Shown here: one piece after another, positions 1 through 6,887 of the stretch
Layout: each line of letters starts with the position of its first letter
Numbering within the stretch: the first letter of the stretch is position 1
Program-made: the position numbers and the translations under genes
Notes under the pieces: model-generated
Database searches by the model: none
What the model saw: the letters and a program-made list of their open reading frames with translations, nothing else
What the model was told of the DNA's origin: nothing
DNA from: Betaproteobacteria bacterium
GTDB lineage: Bacteria > Pseudomonadota > Gammaproteobacteria > Burkholderiales > SG8-39
Assembly (NCBI GenBank): GCA_029865405.1
Contig: JAOUGZ010000110.1
Span: 1-7,854, forward strand
Reading direction: 5' to 3'
Length of the DNA: 7,854 nucleotides

Positions 1-1
1 C

Positions 2-616
2 GAGAAGATCGCCGAGCAGCCGGTGCCGCAGGCGAAAGCCGCCGCGATCTGGGCGGCGCCCGAGCTGAAGGACTTCGCCGCCACGCTCGGCGCGAAGCTC
101 GAGGCGAAGCCCCTCGCGGGGACGCTCTGCCTCGTTGCGCCGCTCGGTGCCGACGCGACCGCCACGGCGCTCGAGCTCGGCCTCGACCCGAGGCACACGG
201 TGGCCATCGATCCCCTGTTCGGCTTCACGAAGCGCCGCACGCTCATGCCGACGCCGGTGACAACGAAAGAGGCGCGCGAGGCCGCGCACGGCCTGCTCGC
301 CGCCGGCGGCGTGCCGGTCTCGGTGATCAAGGACTCGGCGGGCTTCGTCGCGCAGCGCGTGGTCGCGCACATCGTGAACGTCGGCTGCGATATCGTGCAG
401 CAGCGCATCGCCACGCCCGAAGACCTCGACCGCGCGGTGATGCTCGGGTTAGGCTACCCGAAGGGCCCCTTGGGCCTGGGCGACGCGGTCGGCCCGGCGA
501 AGATCCTCGCCATCCTCGAATCCATGCACGAGATCACCCAAGAACCCCGCTACCGCCCGAGCCCCTGGCTCACGCGCCGCGCGCGCCTGGGCGTGTCGCT
601 GCTCACCCCGGAGTAA
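2..616 (+). CDS. 3-hydroxyacyl-CoA dehydrogenase, C-terminal part (5' end outside window)
   Basis: The frame is open from the window edge, so the gene begins upstream; about 204 residues are visible. The family oxidises (S)-3-hydroxyacyl-CoA to 3-oxoacyl-CoA with NAD+, in the cytoplasm. The visible part carries a C-terminal 3HCDH domain: a KDSAGFVAQRVV segment, then an ATPEDLDRAVMLGLGYPKGP segment and a GDAVGP turn, which is the helical dimerisation region of this family. The end (RYRPSPWL followed by an LGVSLLT tail) resembles the long, roughly 500-residue two-domain form common in proteobacterial beta-oxidation and phenylacetate-type operons, not the short 280-residue PaaH/FadB2 form; this length is inferred because the Rossmann domain is outside the window. 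It lies 4 bases before the thiolase that would act on its product, so the two are almost certainly co-transcribed. A possible internal GTG at 23 is not the real start. Confidence 0.88.
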   Translation, partial: EKIAEQPVPQAKAAAIWAAPELKDFAATLGAKLEAKPLAGTLCLVAPLGADATATALELGLDPRHTVAIDPLFGFTKRRTLMPTPVTTKEAREAAHGLLAAGGVPVSVIKDSAGFVAQRVVAHIVNVGCDIVQQRIATPEDLDRAVMLGLGYPKGPLGLGDAVGPAKILAILESMHEITQEPRYRPSPWLTRRARLGVSLLTPE

Positions 617-620
617 CCCC

Positions 621-1832
621 ATGCTCGATGCCTATATCTACGACGGAATCCGCTCCCCCATCGGCCGCCACGCGGGAAAGCTCGCGCCCATGCGGCCGGA
701 CGATCTCGCCGGCGAAGTGATCGCCGAGGTGGTGAAGCGAAACGGCGTCAAGCCCGAGGACATCTCCGACGTGATCCTCGGCTGCGTGACGCAAGCCGGC
801 GAAGACTGCCGGAACGTGGCGCGCTTCGCCGCGCTGATGGCGGGCCTGCCGCCCACCACCCCGGGCGTGACGGTGAATCGCCTCTGCGCCTCCGGGCTGC
901 AGGCGGTGACCGATGCCGCGCGCGCGATCACCTGCGGCGAGGGCGAGATGTACATCGCCGGCGGCGTGGAGAGCATGTCGCGCGCGCCGTACGTCTTCGC
1001 CAAGAGCGAGACGCCGTACGGGCGCGACGTGAAGCTCTACGACAGCACCATCGGCAGCCGCTTCACCAACCCGAGATTCAAGAAGCTCTTCGGCGACCAC
1101 CAGATGCCGGAGACCGGCGACAACGTGGCGAAGGAGTTCGGCGTCACGCGCGAGCAGGCCGACGAGTTCGCGCTCGCCAGCCAGAAGAAATACGCCAAGG
1201 CCGAGTCCGAGGGCTTCTACAAGGGCGAGATCATGGCGATCGCGCTGCCGCAGAAGAAGAAGGACGCGCCGCCGGTGAAGGTGGAAGCCGACGAGCACCC
1301 GCGCCGCGACAGTACGATGGAGTCGCTCGCCAAGCTGAAACCCCTCTACGAAGGCGGCGTCGTCACCGCGGGCAACGCGAGCGGCGTGAACGACGGCGCC
1401 GCGGCGCTGATCGTCGCCAGCCGCAAGTGGGGCGAGCGGAATGGAAAGAAGCCGATTGCGAAGATCCTGTCCGCAGCGTCCGCGGCCGTAGAGCCACGCA
1501 TCATGGGCGTCGGCCCTGCGTACGCCATCCCGAAGGCGCTCGAGCGCGCGGGGAAGAGCCTCAAGGACATGGACGTGATCGAGATCAACGAGGCCTTCGC
1601 CAGCCAGGTGCTCGCCTGCCTCAACCTGATGAAGGTGGACTTCAAGGACCCGCGCGTGAACCCGAACGGCGGCGCCATCGCCATCGGCCACCCCCTCGGC
1701 TGCTCGGGCGCGCGCCTCGCGCTCACGGTCGCAAGGGAGCTGCAGCAGTCGGGCGGCACCTACGCCGCGGTGTCGCTGTGCATCGGCGTGGGCCAGGGCC
1801 TCGCGGTGATTCTGGAAAAGGTGAAATCATGA
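621..1832 (+). CDS. Acetyl-CoA acyltransferase (thiolase)
   Basis: A 403-residue degradative-type thiolase that cleaves 3-oxoacyl-CoA with CoA to acetyl-CoA and a shortened acyl-CoA. The nucleophile lies in [11 protein letters not shown] (Cys89). NEAFA, the GHPLGCSG motif (His357) and the C-terminal CIGVGQG motif (Cys387) complete the active site. Length is normal for the family. The start at 621 is supported by a GGAG at 610-613, seven bases upstream and overlapping the previous stop codon, which suggests translational coupling. Downstream it shares an ATGA with gcdH. The N-terminal half ([20 protein letters not shown]) resembles the FadA and 3-oxoadipyl-CoA thiolase branches. The exact substrate cannot be fixed from sequence, so no symbol is given. 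With gcdH next door, acetoacetyl-CoA or a medium-chain 3-oxoacyl-CoA is the likely substrate. Confidence 0.93.
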   Translation: MLDAYIYDGIRSPIGRHAGKLAPMRPDDLAGEVIAEVVKRNGVKPEDISDVILGCVTQAGEDCRNVARFAALMAGLPPTTPGVTVNRLCASGLQAVTDAARAITCGEGEMYIAGGVESMSRAPYVFAKSETPYGRDVKLYDSTIGSRFTNPRFKKLFGDHQMPETGDNVAKEFGVTREQADEFALASQKKYAKAESEGFYKGEIMAIALPQKKKDAPPVKVEADEHPRRDSTMESLAKLKPLYEGGVVTAGNASGVNDGAAALIVASRKWGERNGKKPIAKILSAASAAVEPRIMGVGPAYAIPKALERAGKSLKDMDVIEINEAFASQVLACLNLMKVDFKDPRVNPNGGAIAIGHPLGCSGARLALTVARELQQSGGTYAAVSLCIGVGQGLAVILEKVKS

Positions 1833-3043
1833 ACGCGCCCCTGAAAAGAAAGCCGAAGGCCCAGTTTTCCTGGGAAGACCCGCTCCTGCTCGATGCGCAG
1901 TTGAGCGAAGACGAGCGCATGGTGCGGGACGCGGCCGCCGCCTACTGCAAGGACAAGCTCGAGCCGCGCGTGCTGCAGGCCTTCCGCGAGGAAAAGACCG
2001 ACCTCAAGGTGTTCCGCGAGATGGGCGACCTGGGCCTGCTCGGCCCGACCATCCCGGCGGAGTACGGCGGGCCGGGCCTGTCCTACGTCTGCTACGGCCT
2101 CATCGCGCGCGAGGTCGAGCGCATCGACTCGGGATACCGCTCGACGATGAGCGTGCAGAGCTCGCTCGTCATGCTGCCGATCTTCGAGTTCGGCACCGAG
2201 GCGCAGAGAAGGAAGTACCTGCCGAAGCTCGCGACGGGCGAATTCATCGGCTGCTTCGGCCTCACCGAGCCCAACCACGGCTCCGACCCGGGCTCGATGG
2301 CCACGCGCGCGAAGAAGGTAAAAGGCGGCTACAGCCTCACCGGCTCGAAGATGTGGATCTCCAACTCACCGCTGGCCGACGTGTTCGTGGTCTGGGCGAA
2401 GGAAGTCGACGAGAAAGGCAACGTCGGCGAGATCCGCGGCTTCATCATCGACAAGGGCACCAAAGGCCTCAGCGCCCCCAAGATCCACGGCAAGGTGGGC
2501 CTCAGGACCTCGGTCACCGGCGAGATCGTGATGGACAACGCCTTCTGCCCCGAGGAGAACGCCTTCCCGGAGGTGCGAGGCCTGAAGGGTCCCTTCACCT
2601 GCCTCAACTCCGCAAGATATGGAATCGCCTGGGGCGCGCTCGGCGCGGCCGAGGACTGCTTCCACCGAGCAAGACAGTACGTCCTCGACAGAAAACAATT
2701 CAACCGCCCCCTCGCCGCCAACCAGCTCATCCAGAAGAAGCTCGCCGACATGCAGACCGAGATCGCGCTGGGGCTGCAGGCGTGTCTCAGGCTCGGGCGC
2801 ATGAAGGACGAAGGCACCGCCTCGCCCGAGATCACCTCGATCCTGAAGAGAAACTCCTGCGGCAAGGCGCTCGACATCGCGCGCACCGCGCGCGACATGC
2901 TCGGCGGCAACGGCATCTCGGACGAGTTCGGCGTCATCCGCCACGTGGTGAACCTGGAAGTGGTGAACACCTACGAGGGCACGCACGACATCCACGCGCT
3001 GATCCTGGGAAGGGCGATCACGGGGATACCAGCGTTCAGCTGA
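1829..3043 (+). CDS. gcdH: Glutaryl-CoA dehydrogenase
   Basis: A 404-residue FAD-dependent acyl-CoA dehydrogenase of the glutaryl-CoA type, which oxidises and decarboxylates glutaryl-CoA to crotonyl-CoA in lysine, tryptophan or aromatic breakdown and passes electrons to ETF. Signature stretches are [13 protein letters not shown] (Arg104, the equivalent of the arginine that binds the substrate's free carboxylate), [16 protein letters not shown] (flavin and substrate binding), [38 protein letters not shown] and [17 protein letters not shown], in which Glu383 is the catalytic base. The start at 1829 overlaps the thiolase stop (ATGA) and has AAGG at 1818-1821 seven bases upstream. The same frame stays open further upstream inside the thiolase gene, but the N-terminus beginning [10 protein letters not shown] matches the family length. 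No defect is visible. Confidence 0.95.
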   Translation: MNAPLKRKPKAQFSWEDPLLLDAQLSEDERMVRDAAAAYCKDKLEPRVLQAFREEKTDLKVFREMGDLGLLGPTIPAEYGGPGLSYVCYGLIAREVERIDSGYRSTMSVQSSLVMLPIFEFGTEAQRRKYLPKLATGEFIGCFGLTEPNHGSDPGSMATRAKKVKGGYSLTGSKMWISNSPLADVFVVWAKEVDEKGNVGEIRGFIIDKGTKGLSAPKIHGKVGLRTSVTGEIVMDNAFCPEENAFPEVRGLKGPFTCLNSARYGIAWGALGAAEDCFHRARQYVLDRKQFNRPLAANQLIQKKLADMQTEIALGLQACLRLGRMKDEGTASPEITSILKRNSCGKALDIARTARDMLGGNGISDEFGVIRHVVNLEVVNTYEGTHDIHALILGRAITGIPAFS

Positions 3044-3058
3044 GCGCGCTGGGCGCGC

Positions 3059-3457
3059 ATGGCGCTGGAAACGCACCTCTTCGAGGACCCCCGCAACCGG
3101 CGCTTCTTTCTCGTCGCCGGCGCGCTCGGCGTGCTCGCTCTCCTGCTCGCGCCGCTGCATACCCTGTCGGCGCTCCTGTCGCTCCCGATCGCGGGCGCCG
3201 TGGCCTACCTGCTGTGCGACATGGCGAGCCACGCCGTCGCCGGCCGCCCCTTCGTCTTTCCCTCGAAGTGGGGACTGAACACCGAGGAGGAGCGGCGCAT
3301 CCTTGCCTGGTCCGACCACGTCCTCGCCTTCGCCTGCGGCGCGCTCACCGTACTGGGACTGTTCGCGTTCGGCGAGCTCGTGGACTGCGTGCGCCACGAG
3401 AACGTCTGGCGCGGCGAGGCCGTGGGGCTCGACTGGTGCGTGCCGGGCGAGGGCTAG
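3059..3457 (+). CDS. Small membrane protein of unknown function
   Basis: I do not recognise the family. The 132-residue protein begins with a charged stretch (EDPRNRR) and has three hydrophobic segments, at about 16-32, 35-56 and 86-107. A more polar loop between the last two contains GRPFVFPSKWGLNTEEERR. It ends in a polar tail with Cys110 and Cys127. It is probably an inner-membrane protein. It starts 15 bases after gcdH on the same strand and shares the operon's strong GC3 bias, so it belongs to the chromosomal backbone and not to the integron. No good ribosome binding site is seen before the ATG, so it may depend on coupling to gcdH. Its stop lies 4 bases from the stop of intI, which converges on it, and no hairpin terminator is visible between them. 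Confidence 0.7.
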   Translation: MALETHLFEDPRNRRFFLVAGALGVLALLLAPLHTLSALLSLPIAGAVAYLLCDMASHAVAGRPFVFPSKWGLNTEEERRILAWSDHVLAFACGALTVLGLFAFGELVDCVRHENVWRGEAVGLDWCVPGEG

Positions 3458-3461
3458 TGCG

Positions 3462-4499
3462 TCAGCGGGTCGCCGCGTAGGCGGCCTGCGGCTGCCCGAG
3501 CCGGTCCAGGGGGCTCTTCACGCCCCGCCCTCCCCGGTGCAGCACGTGCGTGTAGATCATGGTCGTGGACACGTCCGCGTGCCCGAGCAGCTCCTGCACC
3601 GTGCGAATGTCGTGGCCCGCCTCCAGCAGGTGCGTCGCGAACGAATGCCGCAGCGTGTGACAGCTCACCGGCTTCACGATGCGCGCCGCCCTCGCCGCTC
3701 CCTTCACGGCGCGCTGCAGCGTGTCGGGAAACACGTGGTGACGCCGGATCACACCGGACTCGGGATCCGCGGACAGGTTCTTCGAGGGAAACACGAATTG
3801 CCAGTGCCACTCGCACGCTGCGCGTGGGTACTTCCGCGACAGCGCCTTCGGCAACGACACCTCGCCGTGCCCGGCCGCGAGATCGCGCCGGTGCAGCGCG
3901 CGCACCCGGCCCAGGTGCGCCTGCAGCGGCTGCACCACCTGCTCGGGCAGCATCGTCACCCGATCCTTGCCGCCCTTGCCGTCGCGCACCGTGATCTGCC
4001 GGTAGGCGAAGTCCACGTCCTTGACGCGCAGCGACAGGCACTCGATCTGCCGCAACCCCGCGCCATACAGCAGGCTCGCCATCAGCCATTTCACGCCCTG
4101 CAACTGATCGAGAAGCCGCGCCGCCTCGGCCTGCGTCAGCACCACCGGGGCGCGCACCGGCCGCTTTGCCCGCACCATGCTGGAGAACCACGGGAGGTCC
4201 TGTCCGAGCACCTGCTTGTACAGAAACAGCAGCGCCGCGAGCGCCTGATTCTGCGTGGCGGCCGCGACATTGCGTTCCGCCGCGAGCCAGCTCAGAAAGG
4301 CCTCGACCTCGCGCGCGCCGAGCTCGGCGGGATGCCGCGTCCCGTTGTGGAAGATGAACCAGCGGATCCAGAACCAATAAGACTTCTCGGTCCTGCGGCT
4401 ATAGCCGCGCTTGCGAATCTCGCCGCGGAAGCGGTCGCGCAGCCGGGGTTGAGCTATCGAGCCGGAAGATACCTTTGGTAGTTCAGAGGGTTGTCCCAT
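3462..4499 (-). CDS. intI: Integron integrase (tyrosine recombinase IntI)
   Basis: A 345-residue tyrosine recombinase that joins attI and attC sites, acting on the folded bottom strand of attC. The N-terminal core-binding domain (about 18-110) includes [17 protein letters not shown] and [10 protein letters not shown]. The catalytic domain holds Arg150 (GAGLRQIE), Lys175 (RDGKGGKDR), His281 and Arg284 ([16 protein letters not shown]), His307 ([11 protein letters not shown]) and Tyr316 (IYTHVL); each lies four residues after its IntI1 equivalent. The integron-specific insert, about 215-256, is present, with [29 protein letters not shown]. The C-terminus [13 protein letters not shown] is also typical. 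The length is close to the 337 residues of IntI1, and there is no frameshift, so the enzyme is probably active. The ATG has AGGA only one base away, a poor ribosome site, but no other start fits. The gene diverges from the cassettes, as in most integrons. Confidence 0.97.
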   Translation of the reverse strand: MGQPSELPKVSSGSIAQPRLRDRFRGEIRKRGYSRRTEKSYWFWIRWFIFHNGTRHPAELGAREVEAFLSWLAAERNVAAATQNQALAALLFLYKQVLGQDLPWFSSMVRAKRPVRAPVVLTQAEAARLLDQLQGVKWLMASLLYGAGLRQIECLSLRVKDVDFAYRQITVRDGKGGKDRVTMLPEQVVQPLQAHLGRVRALHRRDLAAGHGEVSLPKALSRKYPRAACEWHWQFVFPSKNLSADPESGVIRRHHVFPDTLQRAVKGAARAARIVKPVSCHTLRHSFATHLLEAGHDIRTVQELLGHADVSTTMIYTHVLHRGGRGVKSPLDRLGQPQAAYAATR

Positions 4500-4523
4500 T
4501 TCCTGCGGCCTATCACGGGTACT

Positions 4524-4541
4524 GGATATGCATACATATCC
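4524..4541. promoter_or_regulatory. Dyad upstream of intI, possible LexA-type operator
   Basis: GGATATG (4524-4530) and CATATCC (4535-4541) form a perfect 7-base inverted repeat around CATA, 25 bases upstream of the intI start. An overlapping reading at 4522-4537, CTGG-N8-ACAT, matches 6 of the 8 fixed bases of the LexA box CTGT-N8-ACAG. Many integron integrase genes are controlled by LexA and the SOS response through a box at this place. That this dyad is the operator, and which protein binds it, is inference. Confidence 0.4.
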
Positions 4542-4565
4542 GTAACGCGTTGATTGCAGGAAGGG

Positions 4566-4598
4566 TTGACAGCGCTAATGGAAGAACGCGTCTATGAT
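4566..4598 (+). promoter_or_regulatory. Possible cassette promoter (Pc)
   Basis: A perfect -35 hexamer TTGACA lies at 4566-4571 and a good -10, TATGAT, at 4593-4598, pointing toward the cassettes. The 21-base spacing is longer than the usual 16-18, and the alternative -10 TCTATG at 4591-4596 still gives 19, so strength is uncertain. Position between intI and attI is where many chromosomal integrons keep the promoter that drives the array. Confidence 0.4.
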
Positions 4599-4642
4599 AT
4601 GCCGCACTTTATGCTGGTTATTGAACGTTAGGTGGCATGACA

Positions 4643-5014
4643 ATGGACTACGGTCTGCTGATTCTGGTTGCTGTTGCGGTCATCTATGTGGTGCTGTCTA
4701 TCCGCATCGCTGGCGAGAACGAGCGCTTTGCCGTGTTCATGGTTGGTCGCTTCGCAGGGCTTAAAGGGCCGGCGCTTGTGCTGAGGGTTCCTGGCGCTTC
4801 AGACCTTGTTCGCATTGCCCTCGGTGCCGAGGGCGAAGTTCGGTCCAACGAGCTCGTGTCCATTGGCACGCGCTCGCTCCCGTATGTTGCGGGTGGCTCA
4901 GTGCGGTCTGGCGCCAAGGTCCGCGTCAGCGGCTTCGAAGCCGCCCGGGTCAAGGTTGAGCCACTTCAAACCTTCTTGGTATGCGAGAAGTGTGGGCACA
5001 AGAATCCGCTCTAA
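4643..5014 (+). CDS. Cassette C1: short slipin/NfeD-like membrane protein with C-terminal CxxC
   Basis: The sole gene of cassette C1, 123 residues. An N-terminal membrane segment (about 4-22) is followed by ENERFAVFMVGRFAGLKGPA, which resembles the start of the slipin/stomatin (SPFH) domain just after its membrane anchor. Most of the SPFH domain is missing. Residues about 64-107 (GGSVRSGAKVRVSGFEAARVKVEPL) look like the C-terminal OB fold of NfeD proteins, the usual operon partners of slipins. The tail carries CEKC (114-117), half of a zinc-ribbon-like motif. The domain reading comes from motif memory only. The start at 4643 is preferred because AGGTGG (4630-4635, part of the R' box and C1 leader) lies seven bases upstream; the ATG at 4637, one base from it, is the alternative and adds two residues. 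Function is unknown; a membrane-organising role is possible. Confidence 0.8.
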   Translation: MDYGLLILVAVAVIYVVLSIRIAGENERFAVFMVGRFAGLKGPALVLRVPGASDLVRIALGAEGEVRSNELVSIGTRSLPYVAGGSVRSGAKVRVSGFEAARVKVEPLQTFLVCEKCGHKNPL

Positions 5015-5023
5015 ACGCATGCC

Positions 5024-5104
5024 ACCTAACACCCGCATGAACCCCGACCCTCACCTGCTCCGCTCCGCTCTCGCGTTGCGGGCGGGTTATGCGGCACGTT
5101 ATGC
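5024..5104 (+). repeat. attC: attC site of cassette C1 (81 bases)
   Basis: R'' ACCTAAC is at 5024-5030 and R' GTTATGC at 5098-5104. The stem pairs CGCAT (5034-5038) plus AACCC (5040-5044) with GGGTTATGCG (5084-5093), leaving G5039 unpaired, the extra-helical base expected on this arm. R' departs from GTTRRRY at its fifth base (T). GTTATGCGGCA occurs twice in tandem at 5086 and 5098. Confidence 0.9.
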
Positions 5105-5121
5105 GGCATAGAGAGGTTCGC

Positions 5122-5691
5122 ATGCCCGACACAAGCATTGGCGACCTTTGGCAACGCATCGAGCGCGCGCTAGAGCGGCATGCTCCCGAAGCTGCAGCGA
5201 CGCTTGCGCCACCTGCAACCGAGGAGCAAGTCGCAGCTTTGGAGGCGGCCATACGCCAAGCATTGCCAGCGGATCTTCGAGCGTCACTGAGGGTACATGA
5301 CGGTCAAAGCGATCCTACGGGCTGCCATTCGTTCTGCGATGGGGGAATGCTTCTCAACACTGTCGAGATTGCAGACCGTTGGAGGATGGTCACCGAAATG
5401 GACGAGGAGAACCGAGCCAGTGCAGCTCCAGGCCAGGGCCCGTGGTGGAAAACCAGTTGCATTCCATTCACGGATGCTGAAGGCGACAAGCTCTGCGTTG
5501 ATATGGATCCTTCGTTGGGAAGCCGAACGGGAGAAGTGGTGTGCCATATCCATGACAGCGAGATCGAGCGCGGTCTCGGGGCCAGCTATGAGGCGTGGCT
5601 ATCGTCTCTGGCGCAGCGACTCGAGGCAGGCCGGTTTCGTATCGATGCCTACGGATATCTACGGGTGGATCCCGAAGTCCAGCAGGCGTGA
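5122..5691 (+). CDS. Cassette C2: SMI1/KNR4 (SUKH-like) family protein
   Basis: The 189-residue product of cassette C2. The SUKH-type signals are an N-terminal helix pair (DLWQRIERALERHAPEA), ATEEQVAALEAAIRQALPADL, then the conserved LRVHDGQ (about 56-62), a GGMLLNTVEI strand, and WKTSCIPFTDAEGDKLCVDM followed by GEVVCHIHD. It ends in a helix, YEAWLSSLAQRLEAG. In bacteria this superfamily includes many immunity proteins against contact-dependent or polymorphic toxins, but also proteins of other roles, and no toxin is encoded here. The start at 5122 has GAGAGG at 5111-5116, five bases upstream, the best ribosome site in the array. An in-frame ATG at 5101, within the R' box, is less likely. It is soluble and probably cytoplasmic. 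Confidence 0.88.
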   Translation: MPDTSIGDLWQRIERALERHAPEAAATLAPPATEEQVAALEAAIRQALPADLRASLRVHDGQSDPTGCHSFCDGGMLLNTVEIADRWRMVTEMDEENRASAAPGQGPWWKTSCIPFTDAEGDKLCVDMDPSLGSRTGEVVCHIHDSEIERGLGASYEAWLSSLAQRLEAGRFRIDAYGYLRVDPEVQQA

Positions 5692-5696
5692 ATGCC

Positions 5697-5777
5697 GCAT
5701 AACAGCGCGATGGACGACGACACCTTTTGCTTCACGCTGCGCGCTCCGCTCGGTGCGCGTCATCGCGAACGTTAGAC
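5697..5777 (+). repeat. attC: attC site of cassette C2 (81 bases)
   Basis: R'' GCATAAC is at 5697-5703 and R' GTTAGAC at 5771-5777, a GTTRRRY match. The stem pairs CGCGATG (5706-5712) plus ACG (5714-5716) with CGTCATCGCG (5758-5767) and leaves G5713 unpaired. The upstream GCCGCATAAC is the reverse complement of the C2 start, confirming the cassette boundaries. Confidence 0.93.
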
Positions 5778-5783
5778 GGCGGC

Positions 5784-6032
5784 ATGGAATGGCTCGCGGA
5801 GAACTGGCACATCGCATGGGGTCTCTTCTGCCTAGTCGTCCTAGTGTTCGTGGGCATCTACTACTGGCGGAACCCGGATGCACCTGGCGCCAAGGTCTAT
5901 TTCCGCATGTTCCCGCTCGGCGACCCCACGGGGCAGACCCCCACAGGTTTTACCAACCGCGCGCTCAAGCTCTGGCTCTTTGGTGTGTTCATCCTGCTGC
6001 TTCTTTTCCTCTTCGTGCCAGGATTTTCATAG
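5784..6032 (+). CDS. Cassette C3: small two-span membrane protein
   Basis: Not recognised. The 82-residue protein has two strongly hydrophobic segments (about 9-28 and 61-80) around a 30-residue polar loop, WRNPDAPGAKVYFRMFPLGD and on to TGFTNRA. Both segments are rich in Trp, Phe and Leu. The positively charged loop suggests it faces the cytoplasm, with both termini outside, but this is weak inference. The ATG lies 12 bases after the crossover point, and the leader (GACGGCGGC) has no convincing ribosome site. An upstream extension of the frame would start inside attC2 and is not credible. It is the only gene of its cassette, so its expression must come from Pc or read-through from upstream. 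Confidence 0.75.
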   Translation: MEWLAENWHIAWGLFCLVVLVFVGIYYWRNPDAPGAKVYFRMFPLGDPTGQTPTGFTNRALKLWLFGVFILLLLFLFVPGFS

Positions 6033-6061
6033 GTCATGTCCGCGGTACGCTATCGGCCGCC

Positions 6062-6142
6062 GTCTAACAGCGCGTTGTTGACCGACGCCTTTCACTCCGC
6101 GCTACGCGCTGCGCGCGGCGCGGCAAAACGCGAACGTTAGAG
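6062..6142 (+). repeat. attC: attC site of cassette C3 (81 bases), identical to the C6 attC
   Basis: R'' GTCTAAC is at 6062-6068 and R' GTTAGAG at 6136-6142. The stem pairs CGCGTT (6071-6076) with AACGCG (6127-6132) and, past unpaired G6077, TTG (6078-6080) with CAA (6124-6126), then CCG with CGG. Bases 6062-6146 are identical to 7191-7275. The upstream GCCGCCGTCTAAC is the reverse complement of the C3 start. Confidence 0.94.
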
Positions 6143-6148
6143 CGCAAT

Positions 6149-6448
6149 ATGGCGTCCTGCCCTCGCTGCCACCGGAAGCTAAGTGCATGGCGCTACTACG
6201 CCAAGGTGCGCGCCGGCTTCTACCGAATGCGCTGCGGCTCTTGCGATCTGGAGGTTCGCTTTAGTCACGGCACTGCCTTCATGTTTGCCCACTTCGCATT
6301 GATTGCCCTATTTCTCATCGTCGGGACCATCACCAAGTGGGCGAACGACAATCAACTTGTCGCGTCACTTGTAATTGCAATGGTGCTCACCGAAGTCATC
6401 TTTTGGTGGTTCCCAGGTGCTGTTCCCGCTGCGGCAGCCGAGCAGTGA
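6149..6448 (+). CDS. Cassette C4: zinc-ribbon plus two-span membrane protein
   Basis: A 99-residue protein with an N-terminal four-cysteine motif, CPRC (4-7) and CGSC (29-32), typical of a small zinc ribbon, followed by two membrane segments (about 43-62 and 69-89) and an Ala-rich tail. Similar zinc-ribbon and membrane combinations occur in many uncharacterised bacterial proteins; I cannot name a family. The ribbon is most likely cytoplasmic, because its linker is rich in Lys and Arg. The ATG lies 12 bases after the crossover; the R'-derived AGAG at 6139-6142 is the only weak ribosome-site candidate. The lone gene of its cassette. Confidence 0.8.
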   Translation: MASCPRCHRKLSAWRYYAKVRAGFYRMRCGSCDLEVRFSHGTAFMFAHFALIALFLIVGTITKWANDNQLVASLVIAMVLTEVIFWWFPGAVPAAAAEQ

Positions 6449-6470
6449 TTCAACGTCCTCTACCGTTGCG

Positions 6471-6560
6471 CTCTAACAGCACGCCCCACGCGGACGCGCG
6501 CGACGTGCCGGCGCCTGCTAAGGCCGTTGGGGCGCGCGCCGGTGGGCGTGAACGTTATAG
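6471..6560 (+). repeat. attC: attC site of cassette C4 (90 bases)
   Basis: R'' CTCTAAC is at 6471-6477 and R' GTTATAG at 6554-6560. The stem pairs ACGCCC (6481-6486) with GGGCGT (6544-6549), leaves C6487 unpaired, then continues AC with GT and CGG with CCG. TTGCGCTCTAAC is the reverse complement of the C4 start. R' departs from GTTRRRY at its fifth and last bases. Bases 6488-6520 are identical to 6899-6931 in the next attC. Confidence 0.92.
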
Positions 6561-6563
6561 CGC

Positions 6564-6887
6564 ATGGATTTCCTTACGTCGCCCAGTGTCTGGATCTTCG
6601 GAGCCATTATCCTCGGCGTGACTATCGTGCTCCAGCTTGGATTTGAGGGTCTCGTACTTGCGCTGGGCTCCATGATCGTTCTGGCTCTCTCGCGTGGCCG
6701 TATTAGGGTTGGCGAAGCGCGCAGCTTTGCCAAAGCCCCACCAAAGCTTCACGGTGGCTGGGTGTTCTATTACGAGAACTCGCAGTGCTATGTCTACCGC
6801 AACTATGCTGTGCTCATCGGCCTGGTTGCGGTCCTTCTTGCGCTCGGCGCAATCTATGGCATCGGCTTCTACTTCAATGCGCACTAA
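6564..6887 (+). CDS. Cassette C5: small membrane protein with three hydrophobic segments
   Basis: Not recognised. The 107-residue protein has two adjoining N-terminal hydrophobic segments (about 8-24 and 26-43), a basic central loop (SRGRIRVGEARSFAKAPPKL) and a long C-terminal segment (about 82-104). Tyr- and Trp-rich flanks of the loop (GGWVFYYENSQCYVYRNY) are a striking feature. The ATG is only 9 bases after the crossover, with no room for a normal ribosome site. The stop TAA (6885-6887) lies inside the R'' box of its own attC, so recombination-site sequence supplies the end of the gene. Confidence 0.78.
   Translation: MDFLTSPSVWIFGAIILGVTIVLQLGFEGLVLALGSMIVLALSRGRIRVGEARSFAKAPPKLHGGWVFYYENSQCYVYRNYAVLIGLVAVLLALGAIYGIGFYFNAH

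Larger units (their letters stand above)
4500..4633 (+). other. attI: attI recombination site region
   Basis: The primary insertion site lies between the intI start and the first cassette. Its crossover box is GTTAGGT at 4627-4633, a match to GTTRRRY, cut after G4627. It directly follows an inverted half-site, ATTGAAC, at 4620-4626, giving the simple L-R pair expected for integrase binding. The remaining bases hold the dyad and promoter candidates listed separately. The outer limits of attI and any accessory integrase sites cannot be fixed by eye; the box itself is well supported because it is shared with the start of C1. Confidence 0.8.

Noticed and set aside
603..1691. A 362-codon - strand open frame opposite the thiolase
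   Set aside because: It is antisense to a full, motif-complete thiolase. The composition is Arg/His/Ala/Val-rich, and it is explained by the GC3 bias of the real gene.
3458..3461. A terminator between the converging operon and intI
   Set aside because: Only four bases separate the two stop codons, and I see no strong hairpin with a T-run on either strand close by.
2353..3480. A 375-codon + strand open frame overlapping gcdH and the small membrane gene
   Set aside because: Shifted frame of gcdH with an Arg-rich, repetitive product; gcdH itself is complete and recognisable.
3303..4481. A 392-codon + strand open frame opposite intI
   Set aside because: It is a GC-driven shadow of intI. The product has low-complexity Arg/His/Gln-rich composition, whereas the - strand frame has complete integrase motifs.
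5101..5121. An earlier start for the SUKH gene at ATG 5101
   Set aside because: It lies within the R' box with no ribosome site. GAGAGG five bases before ATG 5122 gives a much better start.
5297..6067. A 256-codon + strand open frame running from C2 across attC2 into C3
   Set aside because: It crosses a recombination site and is out of frame with the SUKH gene and the C3 gene. Both real frames show better protein character.
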